Translations under genes and position numbers: made by a program
Assembly (NCBI GenBank): GCA_037957365.1
Contig: JARHVA010004806.1
Coordinates: 1,096,001-1,160,000 of the forward strand
From: Torreya grandis
Taxonomy: Eukaryota > Streptophyta > Pinopsida > Cupressales > Taxaceae
DNA: 64,000 nt
Direction: 5' to 3'
The notes under the pieces: generated by a model
Told to the model about the DNA's origin: nothing
Database searches by the model: none
Seen by the model: only the letters and a program-made list of their open reading frames with translations
Part shown: in pieces, positions 21,366 through 34,783 of the stretch
Layout: each line of letters begins with the position of its first letter
How positions within the stretch are numbered: position 1 is the stretch's first letter

Positions 21366-22732
21366 TGTAGACACCTAAATTTGACACAACACATTTTTTA
21401 CAATGTATTTTAATCATTTTACTTATATAGATATTAGATAATAATTAAAAATTTATTGACACATTTATATTTTGTTTACCCCATTATATTATGATTTTAT
21501 ATGCCATTGTGACCCCCATTTTCTACTCTTTGGCTTAAAATACATTTAGAAATAGAGATCTCTAAACCCTTTTGATATTTTGAGGCTAATTTTAGTTTGA
21601 TTTGGGGTATATAAAAAATCATATATGTTGTCCTATATCTTGAGCCCTTCCTAATAGTTTTAACCTTTGATATTTTAATTTATCTTTTGACATGTTTCAT
21701 TTTTCTATCCATTATTTTTTTAGCCCCCTTTAAGGTTCTTTGGCTCCATTATGGGAACCACTAAGTTTCTAATTCAAATTATAAGATATTCATATATAAA
21801 TAGAGTTGTTAAAAGTCATTTAAGACAATAAATCTCATATTTGAAGAGATATACATATTTATACATTGATTACATTGAATTAATAGAGTTATATCTAAAG
21901 TATTATTGTGTTTTCATTCTTGTGCAAAGAGTAAAATATGATCAAGGGCATCTAGATTTGTATATCACCATTTCACACACATAAGAAGGTGGGAGAACTA
22001 AATTTGAGTTTGATTCTTGTTTATAGCATTAGCATGTAGTGTACCACTTTGTATTTTAATTGGGATTGACCAATGTCAATAAAATTCAATCCCTTTCACA
22101 TGATTCCCCCTATTTGATATTACAAGTGTTTGTGCAAAAATCTAGGGTTTGATATTTTCAAGTGCATGTGCATGTGAATAAGTGTTAGTGAAAGTGGAAA
22201 AAAAATAGTATGTAAACATCCAAAACATCTAGGAAAGTTTAATAGATTCAGTATTTAAGGTTAAGATTGACTAAATGGGTAAAAAATGTGTACCATTCTT
22301 GTCTTGTTCTTATCATTCTTGACCTAGTTTAAATTTTTAGAACAATGATTAGAAGAATTTTTTTCACAAGGTTAAGACTAACCAATAGAGGTCATCACTA
22401 ACTAACATTGCTAACATGATTTTATTGGAACTAACCCAAACCAAAAATAATCTCTAGATCTGGAAATGAATAATATACAACCATCACACATAATTGTCAA
22501 TCAATCAATTTGTCTACATAGATCAGGGAAATGCAAAAAGTAAGTTAATTTTCTCCTTATCCCATTGCATTTAAATTTACAAAACTTGATGGTCTAAAAT
22601 ATAATTTTCAAATATTATTATGTGTTTTTTTATATTAATTTATGGTCAAACTTCATATTTTATTAATTCTATCTAATTAAAGGTTCAATGTTACATTAAT
22701 CCAATTTTAGGTAAAACATATTACTAAACGCA
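21366..22732 (+). repeat. gypsy-2 5' LTR
   Basis: It starts TGTAGACACC and ends near CGCA. It is co-linear with 27591-28984 over its whole length, for example the shared TCACCATTTCACACACATA block and ATTAATCCAATTTTAGG near the end. Confidence 0.75.
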
Positions 22733-23489
22733 ATGTGAATTTACTTCTTCCTAGAAGATATAAATATTTAATGTTATTATTCTTTATTAGATTATAATAA
22801 TGATATAAAATATCAAATTACTTCTCTTTATATCTCTATAGATGATGCCAATGATATAAAAGTTGAAAATGCATATCCTTATTTATCTTTAAATAGTAAA
22901 AATGTTAGAAAAATTGAATGTATCCTCATTTAATTTATTTAGATGATCCAATGTTACCAAAATTGAATTTAATTCTTATTTAATCTCTCTTGATCATGTA
23001 AACATTACAAAATTTTACTGTGATTATTTTATTCCCTCCTTAGAAGCAAAAATATTATCATTTCTCTCTCTAGAAACATAATTAGCTATACATGAGCATA
23101 ATACTTATTTATCTCTTTCCAAAAATTAATAAAATAGTCATTCTTTACATACACAACTTCATGACATTCAAAATGATATAATTTATTATTTACAAACATC
23201 ATGTCATAGGAATGATCCTATATGCAACACTTATAAATTATGCAATGATGTCAACTTATAATACAATTATATTTGTGATAAATCCATTATTCCTATGTTT
23301 TAAGTAGATCATAAATTACAACCCATGAGTGCACATTTTCAAAGCTCAACCATTCCTACTAGCCATATTGTATCTATGATGAATAATAAAAGAGACCTTC
23401 AAAATCAATTGTTGAATCTTAATTTGTGATTATTATTATTTAATGCTAATATTAAATATAATATCATTTGAGATCAACATATTACATGA
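22733..23489 (+). other. gypsy-2 leader
   Basis: AT-rich, no long open frame and no convincing primer-binding site. Probably the decayed leader and gag N-terminus. Confidence 0.4.
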
Positions 23490-24140
23490 AATTTATTCAA
23501 GTTTCCTTATCTAACCAAGTTTGTCATTCCTATGTTGCCTTTATTTGATGGTCATGGTGACCCTACCAACCATTTAACATAATACATGCATTCTTTTGGT
23601 CATTGGGATAAGTATGGATACATATTGTTAAAATATTTCCATTAAAGTCTAACATAAGAAGGTTTTGAATTGCCTAATAGTATTCAGAATGATTATTTAC
23701 TAACTTTCAAAAAATTAGAAGACATATTCTTATTAGATTATCATAAGAATGAAATGCCTCAATTGAAATTGGAACAATTACAAAGTTTAAATAGCATGAT
23801 AATGAACCTATTCAAGATTAAACTATATTAATTAAGAATGTATTACACTCTTTGACATATAGACCCTCAAATTTGGAAATATAATTCATATTCAATATGG
23901 GTATTCATTCTCCACTTAAATAAAAAGCATTGTATAATATTTATGTTTGTTTTAATAGCTTATATGTATGAGTACAATTATGCATGTGAGATAATAATAA
24001 ATAACACAAAATTAAATGCATTATATTTAAAAATCAAATGTTTTGTTAAAGATGCTAAAAAATGGAAAAATTTGACCAAAAAAGTTCATAAGTCATCTTC
24101 AATAACTTCTTATAAACCAATAATTCATAGCAAGGAATAA
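23490..24140 (+). pseudogene. gypsy-2 gag remnant
   Basis: The text KFVIPMLPLFDGHGDPTNHLT (from about 23517) contains the FDGxGDPxxHL signature at the start of the plant gypsy gag domain. It is followed by poorly conserved text with several stops. A 65-codon open stretch (23943-24140) is in a downstream position and has no recognised motif. The gag of this element is more diverged than those of gypsy-1 and gypsy-F, so it may belong to a different subfamily. Confidence 0.6.
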
Positions 24141-27100
24141 ACAATAAAGGTCTTACATAAATTAAATTAATCAACATACAAAGTATCTCCTAAATTAAAA
24201 TCATCTAATTCTAATAGTAGGTAACCACTTCAGGTTATCACCTTAGATATTAACCACATGATATCTTACATACATTATTAGATAAACAGTTGATTACTCT
24301 TCCTTTGAATTATTTCCATCCACCATACAAATTTGAGAAGACAAAAGGGAAACCATTTTGAAATTAACATGGTATTAATAATCATCATGATAATTATTGT
24401 TATGTTTTGTATAAAAGATTACACAACTTAGTGATAAATGAGTTATCACATTTGAGAAAAATACATCAAGTTATTATTCTCCCACTTCTTCTAGTAGTTA
24501 TTCTAAGAAGGATGAAACATCCCAAGACATTATTACTAAGGAATGAATGGTATATTATCCTTTTTATAAACAAACCACTAGAATAATTCCTTTTATTTAA
24601 CATTCTACCAAAACTGAGGTTAGGCCGAGATAAGAATATTCAAGAACCACTAGATATTCAAGTTCTTTATAGAGGCGATACTATAAGAAGTCTATTTACC
24701 AATGCTTAAAATTTATATGTTACAAGTACATATATATGTTATCCAAATAAAATATGGAAACAAAAGGTGAATCAAACACCTATAAAATAACCAAATCTAT
24801 AATTCAACATAAGGGTACAATAATCAGAACTTGAACTATTTCAAATAATTCCACAATAGATCTATCAACCTGATTACATTGATTTTATCTTTCTAAACAA
24901 TTATGGAAACCAAGTTTGAGAGATAATATCATATACATGATACTAATAACTAAAAAATACTACCATCCAAAACTTATTATCAACACAGTATACATCCATA
25001 CATTTGAGATATTCTATTAATAATAAATAAATTATGAAACTCATAAATAAATAAATAATCAATAAATACACATGTGGAGAACTAACACATATGAAATGAT
25101 CTCGTATATGTATCAAAATCATGTTTAAAATAATAATTTCAATCAATGATGGGGGCATCCCCATAATTTGAGAAATCACTACTGACTAGCTCTATCACTT
25201 GTGAAAAGGAGGCTCCATCTTATCTTTATACTCTACATGATCATTACCATGACCTATATAAAATAATATACCTATAAATTATCCTATTTAAAACCATGTA
25301 ATGTATATGCTTAGAATATAAAACACAAATTGATTTAGAAAATCCATAGACAAATCAACATCATGACTAGGTGCAGACCATATATTGAGATTTGCTTGTA
25401 AATCATCTCACTCATTGAAAAATACCTCACACTCTAATAGAGTAATTAAAATAACTATAAAAAACCTAGACATATTTACCAATATGATGTGTTATAGGTT
25501 GAGGTGTAGATTATGATATAAAAGGTACACTTACTCCATATCCTTTCCCTCCACCTTATCCTAGGGGCATAATGTTAGGTCATAGTATCAAGATATAAAA
25601 AATAGAATACATTGTGTATTAGTCCACCATTGTGTGTATTTCATGTTGAAATCATCAAATTCTAAATTTCAAATTCCAAAAAATGTAAAAATAGTCAAAA
25701 ACTAAAATAAAATCAAAATTTCACTAAAATTGATTAATGAATAAAAATACCTAATAAAACATTGTGAAATTTTATTACATACTGGATCACCTGTAGTTTT
25801 TGTCTTTATAGTAGTATTTAAGTGATTGAATAGTAGAAGTAACACAAATCATTTATTAGGCATCTTGAAAAACATAGAGCTCAAATATAACAATGCAATG
25901 GGGAAAATGAAATTAAAAAAATCACCCTATAATATATTTCAAGTTGAAATTTTCTTAATTCCAGTTACTATATTTATCATGCACTTAATTTAATTAATAT
26001 CTAAAAACTTACGCAAGTAGGATCTCAAGTTCTATTCATTGAAAACACGTTCATAAATTACACCAAGACACATATAACACCTTATTTCACATAATAATGT
26101 TATTCAATTTCCAATAATAAAATATGAATGAGTTGAAATTTTGTATTTAAATGACACAAGCACCATTACCATTGGAAACTAAAATTAACAACTGATTAGG
26201 ATTATTTCACATTTTGTAGTTCATATTTTACTATGACACATGATTTACATCATGATTATTTTAAATATTCATACACAATATGTTAGTTATTATAATTTCT
26301 CAAATTTATTTAACTTCCTATATATTTGAATTTGATTGATTCAATATCCTCATCCCTCATATCAAAAGGGGGGTAACATGGGGTAAAGTTAAAAAATTAT
26401 TACAAAATTGATATATACATAATCATCATGTCACATTGTGAATTCAAAGGTTAAAATATTGGTATGGTATTTAGGGAATATGACATGCACATAAAATATA
26501 TTAAAATTTCAAAAATAATACACATCATATTTTCAAAAATAAAAAGGTTCAAAAATTTAATCATTGACACAAATTATGGGGAATATGCTATTCATATGAA
26601 CTCACATTATAGGAATAAATTAAAATTAATATAGTTTTGGGTGCATGATACAGATTCATGAAAAAAATTTCAAATAAAATATTCACATTTGTATATACTT
26701 ATAGGTACAAATTCTACAATTATCATAATGGGGGCATGATATAGATTCATTCATACTATTCTATTCCACAAATTCAAGGGGCATAAAATAGATTAATTCC
26801 ATATTTTCATTTAATATATAATATTTTCTATCTATTGACATGGTATATGCATGGATGACATCTATTCTCTTTTGACCATGCATTTTAGAAAAAAAAATTA
26901 AACTTTAATCTAAATCCATATGTAATGGTTGATTCAGTTAAAGTGCATAGTACATAAATTAGATATTTTATGCTCTCTAACATTATATATTATAAATACA
27001 TTTTGGATTATAATATATTTCTAATCTTGGGATTAAAAAGAGTGAGTTAAATTAAGGTCTATGTGTCCCTTAATGGGTGTTATTTATTTTATATAGGTAA

Positions 27101-27580
27101 AATTTAAATTGGGGCTTGATCACCCCAATTCTCTATGTTTTTAACAAAAGATAAAATTTCTCCAAAAAACACAACTATTATAGTTAACACATTAAGGTTT
27201 ATCCACCCCTCAATGGTTATATCCATCATATTTATCCCTTGAAAGTATTCCAGTCCCCCAGCCAAGAAATGAATAGATGTTAAAAGTCCCTTCTTCTTCT
27301 CCATGGTGATCAAGTCAATTTTTGATCCATAACATTCTTACTTCTCCATGAAACACATATAGGTGTAATTATTCCTTGGATAATATTCAAAATATTTCAC
27401 TTATGTCTTTATCTTTTTTTTTACTTGAAAAATATTCACATCTAAGAACATACCTATCATTTTGTATGAGTACTTTGGATCATCATGGACATGGAAAATG
27501 TACACAAATATCATATACATGAGGTTTGTATTATATTTTTACCTTTCATAAATTATTTATAGTTTCATAAAAATGTTATA
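24141..27580 (+). other. gypsy-2 non-coding interior and 3' region
   Basis: No pol motif seen in any frame. It holds an A-rich run near 25650-25740, a G-rich GGGGGGTAACATGGGG stretch near 26370, and three spaced GCATGATAT/GCATAAAAT-AGATT motifs at about 26642, 26731 and 26778. A block at about 26850-27480 is co-linear with the end of gypsy-1. A minus-strand open frame at 24943-25179 appears to be chance. Confidence 0.5.
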
Positions 27581-27590
27581 TTAAAGGGGG
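27581..27590 (+). promoter_or_regulatory. gypsy-2 polypurine tract
   Basis: TTAAAGGGGG directly before the TG that starts the 3' LTR. Confidence 0.75.
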
Positions 27591-28984
27591 TGAATTTAGT
27601 CAACCAAATTTGGCATAACACTTGTTTTATAATGTATTTTAATCACTTTGGTTATATAGTTCTTAGCTAGAAATTCAAAACTTAACGAAACATTCCTCTT
27701 ATGTTTTCCCCATTTTATTTTATGATTTTGTTTTTCTTTGTGACCCAAATTTTATACTCCCATGGATTAAACTATATTTAAAAATAAATATCTCTAAACC
27801 TTTTTGATATTTCAAGGTTATTTTGAATTCGGTTTAGGATATAGGAAAGATCCTATATCTTGACCCCTTATCGATAATTTTGAAATTTGATAATTTAATT
27901 TATATTTTAACCTTTTTCCTCTTTCTATCCATTGGTTTTTATTCCTCTTTAAGGTTCCTTGGTTCCATTATGCATGTCACTAAGTTTTTAATACAAATTC
28001 TAATAGATTTTTATATAAACAAGGTTGTTAGAAGGAATTTAGAACAAACACTCTCAATTTTAAGGAGTTATAATTATTTATACATTAATTACATTGAATT
28101 ATTAGTCATATCTAAAGTATTTTTATATTTGTATGCCTTTTTCGAGGGTAAACTAGGAGATAGAGCATCTAGATATACATATCACCATTTCACACACATA
28201 TGTAGGTGGGAGAACTACATTTGAGTTTGATCCCCCTTAAAAATATTATAAATATAGTGAAATGATTGGTATTTAAATATGGATTGACTAAAGTTAGTCT
28301 AATTCAATCCATTTTGATCTATCCCTCCTAATTTTATATTATAAGTGTTTGTGCATGAAACTAGGGTTTGATATTCTAGGTGCATGCACATGTAAATTTC
28401 TTTTGGTAAAAGTAGGAAAAAATAGTATTATAACATCAAAAGCATTTAGTAATTTTTTATATCTTTATTATAAAAGGTCAATATCAACCATAAGGGTAAA
28501 AAACATCTTCCATTATTGTCTTGTTCTTATTATTCTTGACCTAGTTTAGAATTTGAAGAATAGTGATCAAAAGTCAATTTTTCACAAGGTCAAAAAAACC
28601 AATAGAAATCAAGACTGGCTAATGTTATTCACTTTATTTTTATAGTAATAATAGATACCATAAATAATTTATAGATATAAAAATGAAAAATATACATTCA
28701 TCACTAACAGTTGTCAACCAATCAATCAATGTGCACAAATCATGGAAGGTCAAAAAATAAGCTAAATTTCTCCTTATCCCTTGAAATTTACATTTTTTTA
28801 ACTTTATTGTCAAAAAATATCATTGTAAAATATTACTATATGCTTGTTTCTATTAATTCATGGTCAAATTCATATTCTATTAGTTATATCTAATTTAAGG
28901 ATTAATGTTGCATTAATCCAATTTTAGGAAATATATATATATATATATATATAAATTTTATATAGTAAAGGCTAACAACACGCA
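27591..28984 (+). repeat. gypsy-2 3' LTR
   Basis: Homologous to 21366-22732. It contains a short TA microsatellite at about 28931-28953 that is absent from the 5' copy. Confidence 0.75.
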
Positions 28985-29199
28985 ATGATTAAAATCATGT
29001 ATTGAGTAAAAAATTATAAACAATGTTCATTCATTATATCCATGTGTAATTTTTAAAATTATGGAAAATCACTAGTTAGGGATAAAAATCAAACCCTAAG
29101 GAATAAATCTAAAAACAATATAAATAAGGATGAAACCCTAATGGAAACTTAGGGTTTGGAAATTTTCAATCAATATATAAGTTAATCAATATGTTTTAA

Positions 29200-29462
29200 C
29201 CTAATTTATATTAATTAATTAATTTTAGATAGATATGAGGGTTTATGGGACCCCTACTTAGATTGCTTTTGATAGGAGTTATGAATTAGATCTGGGGCAT
29301 AATAAGGGGTAAAAATCCCCAAGAACCATTAAAATAATACAAATAGCCACCATCAACCACTAAAACCACTAAGTCAACTCAAATGACCACATATAGCCTA
29401 TAAATTCCCTATGAGATTTGAACCTAGGTGGGGCTAGGCACAACCAACCCACTTAACCAACC
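29200..29462 (-). mobile_element. Candidate tRNA-derived SINE
   Basis: On the - strand TGGTTAAGTGG (complement of 29449-29459) matches the RNA polymerase III A box. GGTTCAAATCT (complement of 29414-29424) matches the B box, 24 nt downstream. This is the internal promoter of tRNA genes and tRNA-derived SINEs. A cloverleaf could not be drawn convincingly, so a SINE head is more likely than a tRNA gene. The 3' extent is a guess and no target-site duplication was found. Confidence 0.4.
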
Positions 29463-29889
29463 CTTTTACATCTCATTAGCAAATTAATTAATTATTATAA
29501 TTAAGATAAAAATATTATAATAATTCATATTATAATTTATAACAATTAATTATAAATTTAAATTATTGAAATTGATTTGACACACAAACTTACTAAATAT
29601 GGAAAATATAATGAAGGGTGAGATACTTAACAATTCTTTATACTGTGTAGGACTAAAATAGGTGGAAGGGAATAAGGTAAGATTTAAATAGGACTAATAA
29701 TTGGTTTAATTGGGTTATATATCTCTTTAACATCCACCACTATTTTATAAGCTGAACAATTATGTCCCTTGATATTTTGATTATCGATTTGATACAGGAA
29801 GGTGCGTACATTTTTTATTTATATATATTCAAAATTCCAAGGTTTGATTGTGTATGACACCCTTAAATTCATTTTTTTAATCTGAAACC

Positions 29890-30570
29890 ATATGTACAAT
29901 TTTGAGGGGATAAAACCAATAATAACTTTATAAGTGTAATGGAATGAGCTAACCCCAATAACCCTTGTTGATGATTGATTGTTGCCTATGTAACCAATAC
30001 TATGAATAGGGAAATAAAACCACACATAGTTATTAACCTCTGTGATAATTTTAAATTAATTTTCTTTTCTATATGAATGAATCTAATGATCTATATTTTG
30101 ATACTTTAAAATGTTTTCTCTTGAATTGGCTTGGTGTGCTTCAGACTACTCCTAGTGATTAATTTGTAATTTGGGAAGAATAGAGCAATTTTCTAATTAT
30201 GTAGTAGTGTATAGATGAGTTTTATATATACACTAAATATACTCTTTATTTATATTTATATGAATCTATTTAGGTAATCTATCATGCCACCAACACACTA
30301 TAAAAATGGGATGACCCATAGGATTGATTTGATTTTGAAAATTAACCGTTGTTGAACAAAGGAAAAGTCTATCATATTTGGTTGGTAACATTTGGATGGG
30401 TCCAACTAAATATGAAATTACTATATGGAATATAGGAACATTGAAATTATGATCTAGATATTCATGAATATGATTTTTTACTAGTTTGGCATAGACTAGG
30501 AGAATTCCTAAGGTGATTCACAACAATTTGGAAGGATTAGACCCATAGATAGATGTTTAAATTTTTTTGA
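29890..30570 (-). repeat. Inverted partial copy of the gypsy-1 type LTR
   Basis: The reverse complement matches about 770-1400 of the first LTR. Shared blocks include TTGGCATAGACT, TGCCTATGTAACCAATACT and CCACACATAGTTATT. It is likely the distal part of the 3' LTR of gypsy-F, whose proximal end lies at 31951. Confidence 0.65.
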
Positions 30571-30577
30571 GAACAAG

Positions 30578-31778
30578 TGTTAGGAGGAATAAATTATTCA
30601 ATTCAAGTAAAACTATTCCTCAAATCATAAAAATTAAATAATATAGTTTATGATCTTTAATTTTAGTGTTGATTTATGAAAACTACTAAATATAGAAAAT
30701 ACAATGAAAAATAATATTTTTACTGTGTAATCATAAATTAAAAAAATACTTAGATTATGTAATGATGCATGGATATATATGAGATGTACAAGTCTGAAAA
30801 TAGGCCATTTAATTTTTAGAAACTATTATATTATTCATGTTTATGTAGTGAATAATGAAAAAAGGTATGAAGAAAGATGTACATGTTTAAAAACTAGTCA
30901 TCATATTTTGGAAATATTATTTTTGGCTACTTGGTCACTTTCATCAACCTGTGGAAACTTGCATTAACATTATTATTTAAATATAGATGTAATTATCCTA
31001 TTATTATTATTATATTATTTATATCAAGATGCAACCACCTTAGTATTTATAGGTTGTTTATTGCCTTTCTTTTGATATATTTGAATCTCACATGTAGGAT
31101 TTGTATCACTATTTATAGCTCAAACTATAGCTATCTATGTTTGGTTAGGTTATCTTGAAAAAAATGGGCTAGTGGCATCATTATTTTAAGCTAACCTTAA
31201 ATACCTCTTTGTTAATGAGAACTTCTTACATATCTAATACTCTAAAGAAGGCCTTAGACTTATGTAGTTCTCCTCTATGTGTGGTAATGTGTGTGTTCAA
31301 AGGTGAACTATACTATATGAATATGCATGTAGTTATATAGCTTGTAAATTGATAAATATGGCTAATGGGATGTATTTTGAGTGATTCATACTTTTAGTAT
31401 GACTAATCCTATGATTGATATGCCAATATGAATGAATATGGAATAATAACTTAGTTGTGTATTTTGAAATTCAATAGTATGTCTAAGCTCGAGAGGTGAT
31501 TTCTTGATATTTGATAGATAGATAATGATTATGATTTGACTTTTATTTATACTATTTATTTTGAAATAATCCTCACATAATGATTAATGACATTCTTAAG
31601 CCAACCCATACACATTGAATTTTTTTTCAAAATTTAGTGTTTTTAGGGTAAGTACACTTGTGTTAGAATAGGGATAATACCTTCAACACTACTATCCTGG
31701 GAAAGTTATTAAGGTTATATTGCTGAAAATGAATTATATATATCAAATTTTATGAATTATATGGTTGTAGGTGATCTA
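30578..31778 (+). repeat. copia-G LTR, about 1.2 kb
   Basis: It starts TGTTAGGAGG and is followed by ATAATCAGAGCAATCAGG at about 31780, which resembles a copia primer-binding site (TGGTATCAGAGC) and leader. The first ~650 bp are repeated at 36657-37240. The insertion separates the two parts of the inverted gypsy-type LTR. No copia coding region follows, so most of the element has been lost. Confidence 0.55.
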
Positions 31779-31779
31779 T

Positions 31780-31860
31780 ATAATCAGAGCAATCAGGGTT
31801 GGACTAAGAAATAAGTAATTAGACCATGTGAGGTGGTGAGTGCAAGCCTCTTGGATACAA
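31780..31860 (+). other. copia-G primer-binding-like site and leader fragment
   Basis: AATCAGAGCAATCAGG followed by TTGGACTAAG and GGTGGTGAGTGCAAG looks like the leader of a copia element. It stops before the LTR start at 31951. Confidence 0.4.
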
Positions 31861-31960
31861 AGAAGGTCAAACTGAAGGGTAGATGCATGATATATATTTT
31901 TAAAGTCTATAATACTATGTTAACATATAAATTAGAATTTTAGCATCGACATTTCCCCCA

Positions 31961-34270
31961 TTTAATCTAGCAATGCATAATAATGAAATCACTAGATTAA
32001 AGGAAATAAAGCATACTTTGTTGTGTACAACACACCTCAATTAAATTTTATGTATGTGTATAAATTTAAACCAAGAACATGATATAGTTGTAATTATCAC
32101 ATATAATTTTAAATTGAATAATCTAAAAATTAATTTAAATAAAGATATCAAAGGAGTGCACCTCTATGTCAATGAAACAATGCTTCCCCTTAGTAGTTTG
32201 TATTGGTAGAGATTCTCCCTAGCTAAATCATTAGAGAGAGGGTTAAGACTGAAACTTGGAGATGTGAATATGGGAATTAGAGGGTGATCATGACCCAAAT
32301 TTTGTATAAGGATGAATTTTGACAAGCACATTGAGAGTATAAAATATCGATCACATAACTCAAGTATAATTAATATCTCATATAACTAATCTAGCTAATT
32401 TATCCAATTTAGCCAATCTCACTCAAGTCAAATGGTGTAACCCTATAAAACAGAAATAATATAATCATATTCCCAATTTCATCAAGGGTGTAAAATATCG
32501 ATCACACTAATAAAAAATAACCAATTGGTGTAACATATAAAATCTCAAAAGGTGCATCTTGGTAAGGCCGATGCATAAAGGTGTGTATAATATAGAAGTG
32601 TATCTATAATTTGATGCATATACACCTAAAATATATCTCAATTTAAAGTATATATTAGAATGTAACCTTTGATTTATAACATGTGTATAATATATATAAC
32701 AAATATAAAAATATCTATCCCAAATATATGCATAAAGCATATAATTCTATATAAAAATGTATATCTACATCATGTAAATTATATAACTAAACCAAATTTT
32801 ATATTTTGTCAGCTATATGTTTGTGGAGTTATATATTCTATGACATTCCCCCATTGATATGCCCCCATTTTGAGGTAATCATATTGAAAAAATTTATAAT
32901 CACCTTATCTCAAAAGGATAAGGAAACTATGTTGTATCTGTGTGAATCATGTAGTAAAAGGAATTCATAACAGTGCCATGTTGAAGTAGATATATCAATG
33001 AAGCTCATAGTATGCATACATAAAAAGCCTTAATATGCATGATATAAATCATGGAAACATATATAAGATAATAAAATTAATAAATATTTAATCACACATG
33101 CAATATTACTCAAATGTCACACAAAAAGGGTACAAGGAGACCACAAACAAGGGGCATGTTCAAATTTTTCATGCTCAAGTGGAAGACATGAGTAAATGCC
33201 CACACACCAAATAATCAAGTTAAAATCAGGGAACTATGGCCAAAAATCAATGTGACATGTTCAAATTTTCTAAAATAAATACAAATATGCAAATAAGAAG
33301 TACACTCAAGTAAGTTAATTTAAATAGATCAAGTAATTAGTTATAATAAATTATCCTAAGCATGCCATACTAGTCCTTATATACATGTGTTAGAAAAATG
33401 TCATGTAGAATAACATATAAAATGCATTATCTAAGATAACAACATGAGTATAGGCATGAATAAGATATATAAGGTTAGTAAGATAATGAAAAATTATCAT
33501 AAAATAATATAAAATGTGTTGATCATGATCATATATAATCCCCCAATGTAGTGTATCATGTTGGAAGAGGAAAGGTCAAAGATATACATGTTTGATATAT
33601 CATGGGTCTAATTTATGCCTATATCACATTCAAGTACCCATGAAATATGTGTGTATATATAAATGATATTCTATATACTAACATAAATTAAAAAACATAT
33701 GCAAAATATAGAAAATAATGTGAAAATCTAAATAGTTTTGGTATTTTTGATTCATTTGAAAGTTTTTACATTTTCTTGAATATTTGATTTTTTTGAAAAT
33801 TTTGATTTTTTTTGTAATATTTGGAAAGAGAGTGATATCCAATGATCCAATTTTAGGTATGATCATAGGGTTATATATACTCTAAATATGGTATAATAAA
33901 CTTGTCATGTTGTTAGGGTATATGTTCTAGATATGCATGTGTAAAACCTATGATGCTTTATGTATGTCACATATGATTATGTGATCATGAATTATTAATA
34001 TAAGGTGTAAGGGTTAATTAAATCCATTATTTTTTATTTATAATTTCCTTAGTGTAATAGTGGGTCTTCTTAACCATTTTAAAACATTGAGTTTTGATGT
34101 AGGTGAATGGATAGGCTATGAAGATATGAACGAGGATCTCAAAGATTCCATTATAGATCTTTGATGTAAAGGCCTCTCAATTATGGGACACCTAATAAAG
34201 GGTATTTATTATTCCTTACCATTTTTTGCATGATTAACCTTATTAGGTTGTATAATCAACTATCATGGAA
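31961..34270 (-). other. gypsy-F 3' non-coding region
   Basis: About 2.3 kb without pol motifs. Two identical GTAAAATATCGATCACA-type blocks (near 32341 and 32491), about 150 bp apart, suggest a short duplication. GGGGGCATATCAATGGGGG reads on the - strand near 32870-32850. The A-rich run near 33700-33860 is the landmark shared with gypsy-1. Confidence 0.45.
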
Positions 34271-34783
34271 TGAAATTTTCATGTTAAAAAGGAAGTTCAT
34301 ATGGAATCCCATAAATTATAATTACACCATTTGCATGAATATAAATAAGACAACCATGCATTGCGGAATACAACACACAAATATTATGTATCCAAGGATG
34401 TCCCAATAACATATCAAAGACTCTTTTATGTGGTATAATACAAAAGGTAGTGGTCATATGTGCTTAACCAACTTTTAGAGGTAAATAAATCTCACCAAAA
34501 ACTTTTTGTAGCTTCCAATTCAATGATTTTATCATTTTAGTTAAATGGAATAAATCATAATTTTAGTACCATTGTAAATCATAAAATTATATATAGGTTG
34601 ATGATCAATATATTCCCTAAGAAATAAGGAATGAATATTTGACTCATAGTGCACAATCTCACTATCCTCAAATGAAATATAACATCTTAGAATCATAAGA
34701 TGTATCTCACATATAAAGGTAAAAATAGTATCATCTAATGGGTGCCCATAATGTGGTGGAAGAAGATGTGCATGATATGCCAT
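34270..34783 (-). pseudogene. gypsy-F aspartic protease remnant
   Basis: The - strand frame from 34783 reads YISFEDSEIVHYES, then PIYNFMIYNGTKIMIYSI. This is co-linear with the gypsy-1 protease segments IIKFDDSDIIYYDS and NNLVNNGSSENVSTM. Further on, in another frame, a segment corresponding to LLGRPWIH reads MLLGHPWIHNI, better preserved than in gypsy-1. The active-site Asp is again Asn (YNG), so two separate copies lack it. It follows gag at the same spacing as in gypsy-1. Confidence 0.65.

Larger units (their letters stand above)
21366..28984 (+). mobile_element. gypsy-2: gag-only gypsy-type LTR element
   Basis: Two related LTRs (21366-22732 and 27591-28984) bracket about 4.9 kb. A gag remnant lies at about 23490-24140. 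I could not find protease, RT, RNase H or integrase. An A-rich run (about 25650-25740) and the GGGGCATGATAT motif region (about 26640-26800) have the same relative positions as in gypsy-1. GGGGG immediately precedes the 3' LTR. The flanking five bases do not match, so no target-site duplication is visible. Confidence 0.7.

Noticed and set aside
29414..29462. A true tRNA gene
   Set aside because: A and B boxes are present, but I could not draw acceptor and anticodon stems, so only a SINE-type call is offered.
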